Below, one piece after another: positions 52,328-60,587 of a stretch of DNA of 64,000 bases. The DNA is from Pseudomonas parasichuanensis. Its GTDB lineage: Bacteria; Pseudomonadota; Gammaproteobacteria; Pseudomonadales; Pseudomonadaceae. How positions within the stretch are numbered: the stretch's first letter is position 1; every line of letters starts with the position of its first letter. The DNA is taken from assembly GCF_021601385.1 (NCBI RefSeq), contig NZ_BQHO01000008.1, positions 1 to 64,000 on the forward strand, given 5' to 3'. The notes under the pieces are model-generated. The model did no database searches. It had not been told where the DNA came from and was given only the letters and a program-made list of their open reading frames with translations. Both the position numbers and the translations under genes were made by a program.

Positions 52328-52750
52328 TCATGGTTGAATCTTCTTCAACTCATTAAGCAACCCCATCAATTGCTCCAGCTTGTCCGCCCCGAATTGGCGC
52401 TGGATCTCCTGGTAATTGCGCTCCATCTCCTCGCTCATCGCCAAAAATGCCTGCTGCCCGCGCACGGTCAGGCTGATGAAGATCCGTCGCTGATCCTCCG
52501 GCGACTTGCGCCGCCCCACCAGCCCGTCACGCTCCAGGCGCTTGAGCACGCCGCTCATGCTCGGCTTGAGAATGCACGCCAGGTCCGCCAACTGGTGGCT
52601 CTCCAGCTCGCCCTGCTGGCGCAGGATACGGATCACCCGCCATTGCTGTTCGGTCAGGTCATGGGCATTGAGGGCCGGGCGGAAGAACGCCATGGTCGCT
52701 TCACGGGCCTGCAGCAGGGTCAAGGTCAGGGAGGGTCTTGGGATGGTCAT
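52328..52750 (-). CDS. hpaR: homoprotocatechuate operon regulator HpaR (MarR family)
   Basis: The 140-residue MarR protein begins PSLTLTLLQAREATMAFFRP and has the winged helix AHDLTEQQWRVIRILRQQGELE with CILKPSMSGVLKRLERDGLV, as in HpaR. HpaR represses the homoprotocatechuate meta-cleavage genes and is released by pathway aromatics. It is transcribed away from the hpa genes and separated from them by hpaA. ATTAA-gata-TTAAT lies just upstream of its start and may be its own operator. Confidence 0.88.
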   Translation of the reverse strand: MTIPRPSLTLTLLQAREATMAFFRPALNAHDLTEQQWRVIRILRQQGELESHQLADLACILKPSMSGVLKRLERDGLVGRRKSPEDQRRIFISLTVRGQQAFLAMSEEMERNYQEIQRQFGADKLEQLMGLLNELKKIQP

Positions 52751-52767
52751 TGGGCTCGGCTGGTTTT

Positions 52768-52781
52768 ATTAAGATATTAAT
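52768..52781. promoter_or_regulatory. candidate HpaR operator upstream of hpaR
   Basis: ATTAA-GATA-TTAAT is a symmetric AT-rich element 18 bp upstream of the hpaR ATG. Read on the minus strand it contains ATCTTAAT, a motif also present in the hpaG1 promoter region (53914-53921). Size and placement fit a MarR-family site; binding is inferred. Confidence 0.45.
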
Positions 52782-52925
52782 GAAGTGAAATACATTTCCA
52801 CCCGGCCTGTCCAGCCCCTGTGAAAAGTACCAGCGCTCCTGCCTAACGCCCATTCTCGCTGCCGCCGGGCCATTGCACGATGCGCTTGAAGCTTGAGGCC
52901 TGGAGCGGGTCACCTGATGCAACCC

Positions 52926-53828
52926 TCACCGCAACGCCCCTTGCCGCTGGCGATACTCGCCCGGCGTCATCTGCGCATGGCGCTGGAAGAACCGGCTGAA
53001 ATACGCCGGGTCCTTGAAGCCCAGCTGGTAGCAGATCTCGTTGGCCGAGCCGCCTGTATACAGCAGCAGGCGCCGCGCCTCCTGCATCAAGCGCTCGAAC
53101 ACCAGGCGCTTGGACGGCAGGTCGGCGATGCGTCGGCATACATCGTTCAGCCGCGCCTCCGTCACACCCAACGCCGCCGCGTAGGCCGGCAAGGCCCAGT
53201 GCTCAAGGTAATGGCGTTCGATCAGTTCATTGAAGCGGTGGAACAGCTGCAAGTCCTCGTGCCGCGCCGGCATCGCCTCCAGCGAATTGGCACACAGCCG
53301 CAGCAGGCTGATCATCACCAGCCGTGCCAGGTCATGCAGCGCCGTGCCCTGCCCCGCCTGGCCGTGGCCGACTTCGCTGCCGAGCAGGTCGAACAGCTGC
53401 GCCAGTCGATGCGCCTCTTCCCGCGCCGGCCCCTGCAGGTGCCCCAGGGCGACACAGGCTGGTTGCAGGCGCGGCGCGCTGATCAGCCCAGGCTCGGCCT
53501 CCAGCAGTTGCCACACCAGCTGCTGGCGCACGGTCAGCACATGGCCATCGGCGTCGGCCTCTGTGACGAAAGCATGGGGGATCGTCGGCGGGGTAAGGAA
53601 GAACATCGGCCCCGACTCGTGGTAGCGCTGTTCGTCAAGGTACACCCGCACGCTGCCGGTCTTCACGTAATGCACCTGGAAGAAGCGGTCATGGCGGTGC
53701 ACCGGCATGTTGCGGCCAAAAAAGCCGGCCAGGTTGCCGAGCCGGTCGTAGTGCACCTCGCTGTCGCTGTAGCGCTGGTCGTAGACCTGACCGATGTTGA
53801 TGTTGGGGATCGGCTGTCGTTCTTTCAT
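52926..53828 (-). CDS. hpaA: 4-hydroxyphenylacetate catabolism activator HpaA (AraC family)
   Basis: The 300-residue protein has an N-terminal cupin-like sensing part (YDRLGNLAGFFGRNMPVHRHD) and a C-terminal AraC/XylS double helix-turn-helix (ALPAYAAALGVTEARLNDVCR, then NEICYQLGFKDPAYFSRFFQR). It matches HpaA, which in enterics activates hpaBC in response to 4-hydroxyphenylacetate. Those genes are not in this window, so here it may act on the divergent meta-cleavage operon or on hpaBC elsewhere. The start at 53828 begins the family N-terminus MKERQPIPNINIG. Confidence 0.85.
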   Translation of the reverse strand: MKERQPIPNINIGQVYDQRYSDSEVHYDRLGNLAGFFGRNMPVHRHDRFFQVHYVKTGSVRVYLDEQRYHESGPMFFLTPPTIPHAFVTEADADGHVLTVRQQLVWQLLEAEPGLISAPRLQPACVALGHLQGPAREEAHRLAQLFDLLGSEVGHGQAGQGTALHDLARLVMISLLRLCANSLEAMPARHEDLQLFHRFNELIERHYLEHWALPAYAAALGVTEARLNDVCRRIADLPSKRLVFERLMQEARRLLLYTGGSANEICYQLGFKDPAYFSRFFQRHAQMTPGEYRQRQGALR

Positions 53829-53906
53829 TGTTGTTCTCGCAGCGGTGGAACAGGCCGGGCAATGCATCGTAGCACTGCCCGGCGAGCGGGGAATGCCTTG
53901 ACGATC

Positions 53907-53940
53907 GTTAACATCTTAATTATAACGTTAACACATTAAC
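53907..53940 (+). promoter_or_regulatory. promoter/operator region of the hpa operon
   Basis: Two perfect GTTAAC palindromes (53907-53912 and 53927-53932) lie exactly 20 bp, two helical turns, apart; a further ATTAAC follows at 53935. ATCTTAAT between them recurs in the hpaR promoter. The element is 52 bp upstream of hpaG1 and is a strong candidate for HpaR and/or HpaA binding. Confidence 0.55.
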
Positions 53941-53991
53941 AAAAACGCAATGAAGCGTCCCGTGGCGCTTCGCCTTCCGCAGGAGAAAAGC

Positions 53992-54666
53992 ATGAGCCGT
54001 GCCTTGCACGAGGTCGCCACCGGCAGCCTGTTCGGCGTCGCCCTGAACTACCAGGGCCTGCTGCAGCAGCACCTGGCGTCTTTCCATAACGCGCCGTACC
54101 AGCAGCCGCCGGTCAAGCCGGTGCTGTTCATAAAGACCCCCAATACCCGTAACAGCCATGCACAAGCAGTGACCTACCCTGCGGGAGTAGAACGCCTGCA
54201 GCCCGGCCCGGCACTGGGCGTGGTGATCGGCAAGGACGCCAGCCGTGTGAGCGTTGAAAACGCCCTCGAACACGTGGCCGGCTACACCATCGTCAACGAA
54301 TTCAGCCTGCCCGAAGACAGCTACTACCGCCCGGCCGTCAAGGCCAAGTGCCGCGACGGCTTCTGCCCGCTGGGGCCGGAGCTGGTGCCAGCGGCCCAGA
54401 TAGGCAACCCCGACGCGCTGGGCATCCGCCTGTGGGTCAACGGCGAGCTGCGCCAGCACAACAACACCGCCAACTGCGTGCGCAGCGTGGCCCGGCTGAT
54501 CGCCGAAATCAGCGAGTTCATGACCCTGCATGCCGGCGACGTGCTGATCACCGGCACCCCGGAGGGCCGTGTCGATGTGCTGCCCGGTGACCGGGTGACC
54601 GTCGAGATCGACGGCCTCGGCCAGCTGACCAACCACCTCGTCGCCGAACAAGGACTCGCCCCATGA
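53992..54666 (+). CDS. hpaG1: HpaG N-terminal-type subunit (isomerase/decarboxylase half 1)
   Basis: The 224-residue protein belongs to the fumarylacetoacetate hydrolase family and corresponds to the N-terminal half of E. coli HpaG: SLFGVALNYQGLL, FIKTPNTRNSHAQAV and DVLITGTPEGRVDVLPGD. With HpaG2 it performs isomerisation and decarboxylation of 5-oxo-pent-3-ene-1,2,5-tricarboxylate in the homoprotocatechuate route. The ATG at 53992 has AGGAG six bases upstream. It overlaps hpaG2 by four bases. Confidence 0.88.
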   Translation: MSRALHEVATGSLFGVALNYQGLLQQHLASFHNAPYQQPPVKPVLFIKTPNTRNSHAQAVTYPAGVERLQPGPALGVVIGKDASRVSVENALEHVAGYTIVNEFSLPEDSYYRPAVKAKCRDGFCPLGPELVPAAQIGNPDALGIRLWVNGELRQHNNTANCVRSVARLIAEISEFMTLHAGDVLITGTPEGRVDVLPGDRVTVEIDGLGQLTNHLVAEQGLAP

Positions 54667-55433
54667 AACACGCCCGTATCCAGTTCGACGGCCAGGTCCA
54701 CGCCGTCACGGTCGAAGACGACCACCTGCGCCTGGCCGATGGCCGCCTGGTGCACCAAGACCAGGTGACCTGGCTGCCGCCGGCTACCGGCAGCATGTTC
54801 GCCCTGGGCCTGAACTACGCCGACCACGCCGCCGAGTTGGCCTTCACCCCGCCCACCGAGCCGCTGGCGTTCATCAAGTCGCCCGGTACCTACACCGGCC
54901 ACGACCAGGTCACCTGGCGCCCCGACAACGTCAAGTACATGCACTACGAGTGCGAGCTGGTGGCGGTGATCGGCAAGCCGGCGCGCAACGTCAAGCGCGA
55001 GGACGCCCTCGCCTACCTGGCCGGCTACACGGTGTGCAACGACTACGCCATCCGCGACTACCTGGAGAACTACTACCGGCCCAACCTGCGGGTGAAGAAC
55101 CGCGACGCCACCACCCCGGTTGGCCCGTGGATCGTCGATGCCGCCGATGTGCCAGACCCGTCGAACCTCACATTGCGCACCTGGATCAACGGCGAGCTGA
55201 AACAGGAAGGCACCACCGCCGACATGATCTTCGACATCCCTTACCTGATCGAATTCTTCTCCAGCTTCATGACCCTGCAGCCCGGCGACATGATCGCCAC
55301 CGGCACGCCGGAAGGCCTGGCCGACGTGGTGCCGGGCGATGAAGTGGTGGTGGAAGTAGAAGGCGTCGGCCGCCTGGTCAACCGTATCGTCAGCGAAGCC
55401 GAGTTCTTCGCCCGTAAAACCCAAGAGGCATGA
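54663..55433 (+). CDS. hpaG2: HpaG C-terminal-type subunit (isomerase/decarboxylase half 2)
   Basis: The 256-residue protein is the second fumarylacetoacetate-hydrolase-fold half, with FALGLNYADHAAELAFTPP, FIKSPGTYTGHDQV, YECELVAVIG and GDMIATGTPEGLADVVPGD. In E. coli both halves are one fused HpaG polypeptide; here they are separate, translationally coupled genes, as in several pseudomonads. The decarboxylation gives 2-oxohept-3-enedioate. Confidence 0.9.
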   Translation: MKHARIQFDGQVHAVTVEDDHLRLADGRLVHQDQVTWLPPATGSMFALGLNYADHAAELAFTPPTEPLAFIKSPGTYTGHDQVTWRPDNVKYMHYECELVAVIGKPARNVKREDALAYLAGYTVCNDYAIRDYLENYYRPNLRVKNRDATTPVGPWIVDAADVPDPSNLTLRTWINGELKQEGTTADMIFDIPYLIEFFSSFMTLQPGDMIATGTPEGLADVVPGDEVVVEVEGVGRLVNRIVSEAEFFARKTQEA

Positions 55434-56896
55434 GCATGATCAAGCACTGGATCAACGGCCGCGAAGTCGAGAGCCGTGACACTTTCATCAACTACAACCC
55501 GGCCACCGGTGAAGCCATCGGCGAAGTGGCCAGCGGCGGTGCCGAGGAAGTCGCCCAGGCCGTTGCTGCGGCAAAAGAGGCCTTCCCGAAATGGGCCAAC
55601 ACCCCGGCCAAGGAACGCGCCCGGCTGATGCGCCGCCTGGGCGAGCTGATCGACCAGAACGTGCCACAACTGGCCGAGCTGGAAACCCTGGACACCGGCC
55701 TGCCGATCCACCAGACCCGCAACGTGCTGATCCCCCGTGCCTCGCACAACTTCGACTTCTTCGCCGAAGTGTGCACGCGCATGGACGGCCACACCTACCC
55801 GGTCGACGACCAGATGCTCAACTACACCCTGTACCAGCCGGTGGGCGTGTGCGGGCTGGTGTCGCCGTGGAACGTGCCGTTCATGACCGCCACCTGGAAG
55901 ACCGCACCGTGCCTGGCATTGGGCAACACGGCGGTGTTGAAGATGAGCGAGCTGTCGCCACTGACCGCCAACGAATTGGGCCGCCTGGCGGTCGAGGCCG
56001 GCATCCCCAACGGCGTGCTCAACGTGATCCAGGGCTACGGCGCTACTGCCGGTGATGCCCTGGTGCGCCACCCGGACGTGCGCGCCATCTCCTTCACCGG
56101 CGGCACCGCCACCGGCAAGAAGATCATGCAGACCGCAGGCCTTAAGAAGTATTCGATGGAGCTGGGCGGCAAGTCGCCGGTGCTGATCTTCGAAGACGCC
56201 GACCTGGACCGTGCCCTGGACGCCGCGCTGTTCACCATCTTCTCGCTCAACGGCGAGCGTTGCACCGCCGGCAGCCGCATCTTCATCCAGGAAAGCGTGT
56301 ACCCACGCTTCGTCAGCGAGTTCGCCGCCCGCGCCCGACGCCTGATCGTCGGCGACCCGACCGACCCGAAAACTCAAGTAGGCTCGATGATCACCCAGCA
56401 GCACTACGACAAGGTCACCGGCTACATTCGCATCGGCATCGAGGAAGGTGCGCGCCTGGTGGCCGGTGGCCTGGAGCGCCCGTCGGGCCTGCCGCCGCAC
56501 CTGGCCAAGGGGCAGTTCATCCAGCCAACGGTGTTCGCCGATGTGAACAACCGCATGCGCATTGCCCAGGAAGAGATCTTCGGCCCGGTGGTGTGCCTGA
56601 TCCCGTTCAAGGACGAAGCCGAGGCGCTGCAGCTGGCCAACGACACCGAATATGGTTTGGCGTCTTACATCTGGACCCAGGACATCGGCAAGGCGCATCG
56701 TCTGGCCCGTGGCATTGAAGCCGGCATGGTGTTCATCAACAGCCAGAACGTGCGCGACCTGCGTCAGCCGTTCGGTGGGGTGAAGGGTTCCGGGACTGGT
56801 CGCGAAGGCGGACAGTACAGCTTCGAGGTGTTTGCCGAGATCAAGAACGTGTGTATTTCCATGGGTAGCCACCACATCCCGCGCTGGGGCGTGTAA
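55430..56896 (+). CDS. hpaE: 5-carboxymethyl-2-hydroxymuconate semialdehyde dehydrogenase HpaE
   Basis: The 488-residue aldehyde dehydrogenase has the NAD-binding/catalytic motifs VSPWNVPFMTATWKTAPCLA, MELGGKSPVLIFEDADLD and the nucleophile NGERCTAGSR. It oxidises the ring-cleavage semialdehyde to 5-carboxymethyl-2-hydroxymuconate. The start overlaps hpaG2 (ATGA); an internal ATG at 55436 is the alternative. A REP palindrome follows before hpaD, so the operon is interrupted by a repeat. Confidence 0.93.
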   Translation: MSMIKHWINGREVESRDTFINYNPATGEAIGEVASGGAEEVAQAVAAAKEAFPKWANTPAKERARLMRRLGELIDQNVPQLAELETLDTGLPIHQTRNVLIPRASHNFDFFAEVCTRMDGHTYPVDDQMLNYTLYQPVGVCGLVSPWNVPFMTATWKTAPCLALGNTAVLKMSELSPLTANELGRLAVEAGIPNGVLNVIQGYGATAGDALVRHPDVRAISFTGGTATGKKIMQTAGLKKYSMELGGKSPVLIFEDADLDRALDAALFTIFSLNGERCTAGSRIFIQESVYPRFVSEFAARARRLIVGDPTDPKTQVGSMITQQHYDKVTGYIRIGIEEGARLVAGGLERPSGLPPHLAKGQFIQPTVFADVNNRMRIAQEEIFGPVVCLIPFKDEAEALQLANDTEYGLASYIWTQDIGKAHRLARGIEAGMVFINSQNVRDLRQPFGGVKGSGTGREGGQYSFEVFAEIKNVCISMGSHHIPRWGV

Positions 56897-56918
56897 AGCG
56901 GGGCTGCTGTGCAGCCCA

Positions 56919-56979
56919 TCGCCGGCAAGCCGGCTCCCACAGGGATCACCGCACACTGTGGGAGCCGGCTTGCCGGCGA
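56919..56979. repeat. REP-type inverted repeat inside the hpa operon
   Basis: The arms TCGCCGGCAAGCCGGCTCCC and GGGAGCCGGCTTGCCGGCGA face each other across a short, partly symmetric spacer. It is nearly the same as the element at 62311-62371. It sits between hpaE and hpaD and could affect mRNA stability or expression ratio. Confidence 0.9.
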
Positions 56980-57039
56980 AACGAGGGCGAAGCCCTCGCC
57001 ATGGACACCCAGAACAACAACCTTTAACAGGAGATTCCC

Positions 57040-57963
57040 ATGGGCAAACTCGCTCTCGCCGCCAAGATCACCCACGTGCCGTCGATGTACCTGTCGGAAC
57101 TGCCCGGCCCGCGCCAGGGCTTTCGCCAGGCGGCCATCGACGGCCACCTGGAAATCGGCAGGCGCTGCCGCGCACTGGGCGTCGACACCCTGGTGGTGTT
57201 CGACACCCACTGGCTGGTCAACGCCAACTACCACATCAACTGCGCCCCGCACTTCGAAGGCCTGTACACCAGCAACGAACTGCCGCACTTCATCGCCAAC
57301 ATGAACTACGGCTTCCCCGGCAACCCGGAACTCGGGCGCATCCTCGCCGAGGAATGCAACCGCCTGGGCGTGGAAACCATGGCCCACGACGCCACCACGC
57401 TCGCCCCGGAGTACGGCACCCTGGTGCCGATGCGCTACATGAACACCGACCAACACTTCAAGGTGGTCTCGGTCTCGGCGCTGTGCACTTCGCATTACCT
57501 CAACGACAGCGCCCGCCTGGGCTGGGCCATGCGCAAGGCGGTCGAGGACCACTACGACGGCACCGTGGCCTTCCTCGCCAGCGGCTCGTTGTCGCACCGC
57601 TTCGCCCAGAACGGCCAGGCCCCGGACTTCGCCACCAAGGTCTGGAGCCCGTTCCTGGAAACCCTCGACCACCGCGTGGTGCAGATGTGGCAAGACGGCG
57701 ACTGGGCCGACTTCTGCGCGATGCTGCCGGAGTATGCGGTCAAGGGCCATGGTGAAGGCTTCATGCATGACACCGCCATGTTGCTTGGCGCGCTCGGCTG
57801 GTCGAAATACGACGGCAAGGCCGAAGTGGTCACGCCGTATTTCGGCTCGTCCGGCACCGGCCAGATCAACGCGATCTTCCCGGTCACCCCGCAGGATGGC
57901 AGCACCATCCCCGCCGCCCAGGCCTCCAACCCGGCCGGCGTCACCTCCACCAGCCGCCTGTAA
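57040..57963 (+). CDS. hpaD: 3,4-dihydroxyphenylacetate 2,3-dioxygenase HpaD
   Basis: The 307-residue protein belongs to the class III extradiol dioxygenases (LigB-like): ITHVPSMYLSELPGPRQGFR with the first iron histidine, VVFDTHWLVNANYH with the second, and the FLASGSLSHRF segment with the catalytic histidine. It cleaves homoprotocatechuate to 5-carboxymethyl-2-hydroxymuconate semialdehyde, the step that opens the ring. The ATG at 57040 has AGGAG upstream. Confidence 0.93.
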   Translation: MGKLALAAKITHVPSMYLSELPGPRQGFRQAAIDGHLEIGRRCRALGVDTLVVFDTHWLVNANYHINCAPHFEGLYTSNELPHFIANMNYGFPGNPELGRILAEECNRLGVETMAHDATTLAPEYGTLVPMRYMNTDQHFKVVSVSALCTSHYLNDSARLGWAMRKAVEDHYDGTVAFLASGSLSHRFAQNGQAPDFATKVWSPFLETLDHRVVQMWQDGDWADFCAMLPEYAVKGHGEGFMHDTAMLLGALGWSKYDGKAEVVTPYFGSSGTGQINAIFPVTPQDGSTIPAAQASNPAGVTSTSRL

Positions 57964-57973
57964 GGAGCGCGCC

Positions 57974-58384
57974 ATGCCCCATCTGGTTCTGCTCTACAGC
58001 CCGGACATCGAAGCCGACGGCAACATGCCCGGCCTGTGCCGCGCCCTGGCCGACTGCATGCTCGAACAGCGCGACGAAAACGGCCGCCAGGTATTCCCCA
58101 CCGGCGGCACCCGGGTGCTGGCCTACCCCGCCGCCCACGCGGCCATCGCCGATGGCCAGGGCGACTACGGCTTCGTCTACGCCAACCTGCGCATGGGCAG
58201 CGGGCGCAGCGCCACGGTGCACCAGCAGGTCGGCGACAACCTGCTGGCTGTGCTGCGCCGCCACCTCGACCCGCTGCTGGAGCAGCGCCCGGTCGGCGTG
58301 ACCCTGCAGATCGACGAAAGCCAGGCCCAGGTGTACGACGCCAAGCACAGCAGCCTGCACCCCCTGTTCAACCGGAACTCCTGA
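57974..58384 (+). CDS. hpaF: 5-carboxymethyl-2-hydroxymuconate delta-isomerase HpaF
   Basis: The 136-residue protein belongs to the tautomerase-superfamily CHMI family: after Met comes the catalytic Pro ([12 protein letters not shown]), as in all tautomerases. [15 protein letters not shown] and [10 protein letters not shown] end the sequence. It isomerises 5-carboxymethyl-2-hydroxymuconate in the homoprotocatechuate pathway. The gene lies 10 bp after hpaD and eight bases before hpaH. Confidence 0.93.
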   Translation: MPHLVLLYSPDIEADGNMPGLCRALADCMLEQRDENGRQVFPTGGTRVLAYPAAHAAIADGQGDYGFVYANLRMGSGRSATVHQQVGDNLLAVLRRHLDPLLEQRPVGVTLQIDESQAQVYDAKHSSLHPLFNRNS

Positions 58385-58392
58385 GGTCATCA

Positions 58393-59196
58393 ATGCTCGA
58401 CGCCCACATCATCCAGCAAGCCGCCGCCCGTCTCGACCAGGCCGAGCGCAGCCGCGAACAGGTCGGTCAGTTTTCCCTGGAACACCCCTCGATCAGCATC
58501 GAGGACGCCTACGCCATCCAGCGCGCCTGGGTGGCGCAAAAGATCGCCAGCGGTCGCAAACTGGTCGGCCACAAGATCGGCCTGACTTCACGGGCCATGC
58601 AGGTTTCCTCGAACATCACCGAGCCGGATTTCGGCGCGCTGCTCGACGACATGCTGTTCGACGAAGGCAGCGACATCCCCTTCGAACGCTTTATCGTGCC
58701 GCGGGTCGAGGTGGAGCTGGCGTTCATCCTCGGCAAGCCGCTCAAGGGCCCCAATGTCACCCTGTTCGAGGTGCTCGACGCCACCGAGTGGGTGATCCCG
58801 GCACTGGAAATCATCGACGCGCGTATCCAGCAGGTCGACCCGCACAGCGGCGCCACCCGCAAGGTGTTCGACACCATCTCCGACAACGCCGCCAATGCCG
58901 GCGTGGTCATGGGCGGTCGCGCCGTGCGGCCGGGTGATATCGACCTGCGCAAGGTGCCGGCGGTGCTCTACCGCAATGGCGTGATCGAGGAGTCCGGGGT
59001 GTCTGCCGCCGTGCTCAACCATCCGGCCAAGGGCGTGGCGTGGCTGGCCAATAAACTGGCCGCCTATGACGTGGGCCTTGAGGCCGGGCAGATCATCCTC
59101 GGTGGCTCGTTCACCCGCCCGGTGGCGGCCCGCCCCGGCGACACCTTTCATGTCGACTACGACCAGCTTGGCTCGATTGCCTGCCGTTTCGTCTGA
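58393..59196 (+). CDS. hpaH: 2-oxohept-4-ene-1,7-dioate hydratase HpaH
   Basis: The 267-residue protein is a fumarylacetoacetase-like hydratase: [33 protein letters not shown] and [20 protein letters not shown]. It adds water to 2-oxohept-4-ene-1,7-dioate, giving the substrate of the HpaI aldolase. The start at 58393 begins the conserved [11 protein letters not shown] sequence. Confidence 0.93.
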   Translation: MLDAHIIQQAAARLDQAERSREQVGQFSLEHPSISIEDAYAIQRAWVAQKIASGRKLVGHKIGLTSRAMQVSSNITEPDFGALLDDMLFDEGSDIPFERFIVPRVEVELAFILGKPLKGPNVTLFEVLDATEWVIPALEIIDARIQQVDPHSGATRKVFDTISDNAANAGVVMGGRAVRPGDIDLRKVPAVLYRNGVIEESGVSAAVLNHPAKGVAWLANKLAAYDVGLEAGQIILGGSFTRPVAARPGDTFHVDYDQLGSIACRFV

Positions 59197-59205
59197 GGAC
59201 TGCCC

Positions 59206-60009
59206 ATGGACATGCCCATCAACACCTTCAAGCAACGCCTGCGCAGCGGCCAGGCGCAGATTGGCCTTTGGCTCGGCCTGGCCGACCCGTATTGCGCGGA
59301 GCTGGCGGCCAACGCCGGTTTCGACTGGCTGCTGCTCGACGGCGAACACGCGCCCAACGACCTGCGCAGCCTGCTCGGCCAGTTGCAGGCCGTGGCGCCC
59401 TACCCCGGTCAGCCGGTGGTGCGCCCGGTGGTTGGCGATACCGCATTGATCAAGCAGTTGCTGGACATCGGCGCCCAGACCCTGCTGGTGCCCATGGTCG
59501 AAAGCGCCGAGCAGGCCCGCCAGCTGGTGCGTGCGGTGCGCTACCCGCCTTACGGTGTACGTGGTGTAGGGAGTGCGCTGGCCCGGGCTTCGCGCTGGAA
59601 CAGCATTCCCGGTTACCTGGACCTGGCCGACGAGCAGGTGTGCCTGCTGGTGCAGATCGAGAACCGCGAGGGGTTGGCGAACCTGGACGAAATCTGCGCC
59701 GTTGAAGGTGTGGATGGTGTGTTTATCGGCCCTGCCGACCTGAGTGCGGCCATGGGGCACCGGGGCAACCCGGGGCATCCCGAAGTGCAGGCGGCTATCG
59801 AAGACGCCATCGTCCGGATTGGCCGGGCGGGCAAGGCGGCGGGGATTCTCAGTGCTGACGAGACGCTTGCACGGCGCTATATCGAGCTGGGGGCGGCGTT
59901 TGTTGCCGTTGGGGTGGACACCACCGTGTTGATGCGCGGGTTGCAGCGGTTGGTGGGGGCGTTCAAGGAAGGGGTGGTAGGTACGACTGCCCAGGGCGGG
60001 GTGTACTGA
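59206..60009 (+). CDS. hpaI: 4-hydroxy-2-oxoheptanedioate aldolase HpaI
   Basis: The 267-residue class II aldolase has [20 protein letters not shown], a metal/substrate segment [25 protein letters not shown] and [12 protein letters not shown]. It splits 4-hydroxy-2-oxoheptanedioate to pyruvate and succinate semialdehyde. It is the last hpa gene of the cluster and is followed by REP elements. Confidence 0.93.
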   Translation: MDMPINTFKQRLRSGQAQIGLWLGLADPYCAELAANAGFDWLLLDGEHAPNDLRSLLGQLQAVAPYPGQPVVRPVVGDTALIKQLLDIGAQTLLVPMVESAEQARQLVRAVRYPPYGVRGVGSALARASRWNSIPGYLDLADEQVCLLVQIENREGLANLDEICAVEGVDGVFIGPADLSAAMGHRGNPGHPEVQAAIEDAIVRIGRAGKAAGILSADETLARRYIELGAAFVAVGVDTTVLMRGLQRLVGAFKEGVVGTTAQGGVY

Positions 60010-60040
60010 CAGCAGCAATCACCCGGCGGCATTCCGGGCC

Positions 60041-60129
60041 CCTGTGGGAGCGGGTTTACCCGCGAAGCAGCCAACAAGGTAGATGGCACCGGCTTCGCCG
60101 GTGTTCGCGGGTAAACCCGCTCCCACAGG
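60041..60129. repeat. REP-type long inverted repeat (CCTGTGGGAGCGGGTTTACC family)
   Basis: Arms CCTGTGGGAGCGGGTTTACC and GGTAAACCCGCTCCCACAGG with a nested smaller hairpin (ACCGGCTTCGCCGGT) lie just after hpaI. The arm sequence differs from the other two REP families in the window. It may also end the hpa transcript. Confidence 0.85.
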
Positions 60130-60173
60130 AGTTGCACAGCCCAAATGCTAGTCTGTCGCCAACAGCTCCTAGC

Positions 60174-60263
60174 TCAATGCGCCATCCCCAGCTCCACATC
60201 ATCCATCAACGCCTTGGCCTGCGCACTCAGGTAGTGCGCAGGGAAAAAAGGCGCGCGCAGCAT
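60174..60263 (-). pseudogene. possible remnant of a gene's 3' end (29 codons)
   Basis: A short frame reads MLRAPFFPAHYLSAQAKALM and ends ELGMAH-stop, composition typical of a real protein C-terminus, but has no neighbouring reading frame to belong to. It lies between two REP elements in a 578-bp stretch (60010-60587) that otherwise holds no gene. It could be the leftover end of a deleted gene, for example a LysR or similar regulator; chance coding cannot be excluded. Confidence 0.25.
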
Positions 60264-60311
60264 CTATGGGAAACGGACTACAAGAAAGTAGAAAAATCCG
60301 AGCTTTCCCCA

Positions 60312-60430
60312 CTGTAGGAGCGGCCTTGTGCCGCGAAAGGGCCGCGCAGCGGCCCCGCAATTTCGGCGTCTACGCATCAATCGCCGGGGCTGCTTTGCAG
60401 CCCTTTCGCGGCGCAAGGCCGCGCCTACAG
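60312..60430. repeat. REP-type inverted repeat (GTAGGAGCGGCC family)
   Basis: CTGTAGGAGCGGCCTTGTGC at the left end and the matching GCGCAAGGCCGCGCCTACAG at the right end form imperfect arms around an internal palindromic part (GGGCCGCGCAGCGGCCC). It lies in the gap between hpaI and the amine-oxidase-like gene. Confidence 0.85.
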
Positions 60431-60587
60431 AAAAGCGCGGGTCCTGACCAAAGGCAACGTCACACAGAATCAAATCCCTGGCACACTCAGGCAAGACACC
60501 TACCGCGCGTTAGGTGCCCAATAGCTGCCACAGCCAGCGCTTGTGCAAGCCCTGCTTCCTAACAATTCCAACTGTCCAGGCTGCGCC

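Noticed and set aside
53992-55433. hpaG1/hpaG2 as a frameshift-split fused hpaG
   Set aside because: Each half has its own start context and complete domain, and separate halves are a normal arrangement; the ATGA overlap looks like coupling, not damage.
55241-56956. 571-codon minus-strand frame antisense to hpaE
   Set aside because: Shadow of a well-supported dehydrogenase gene; repetitive composition.
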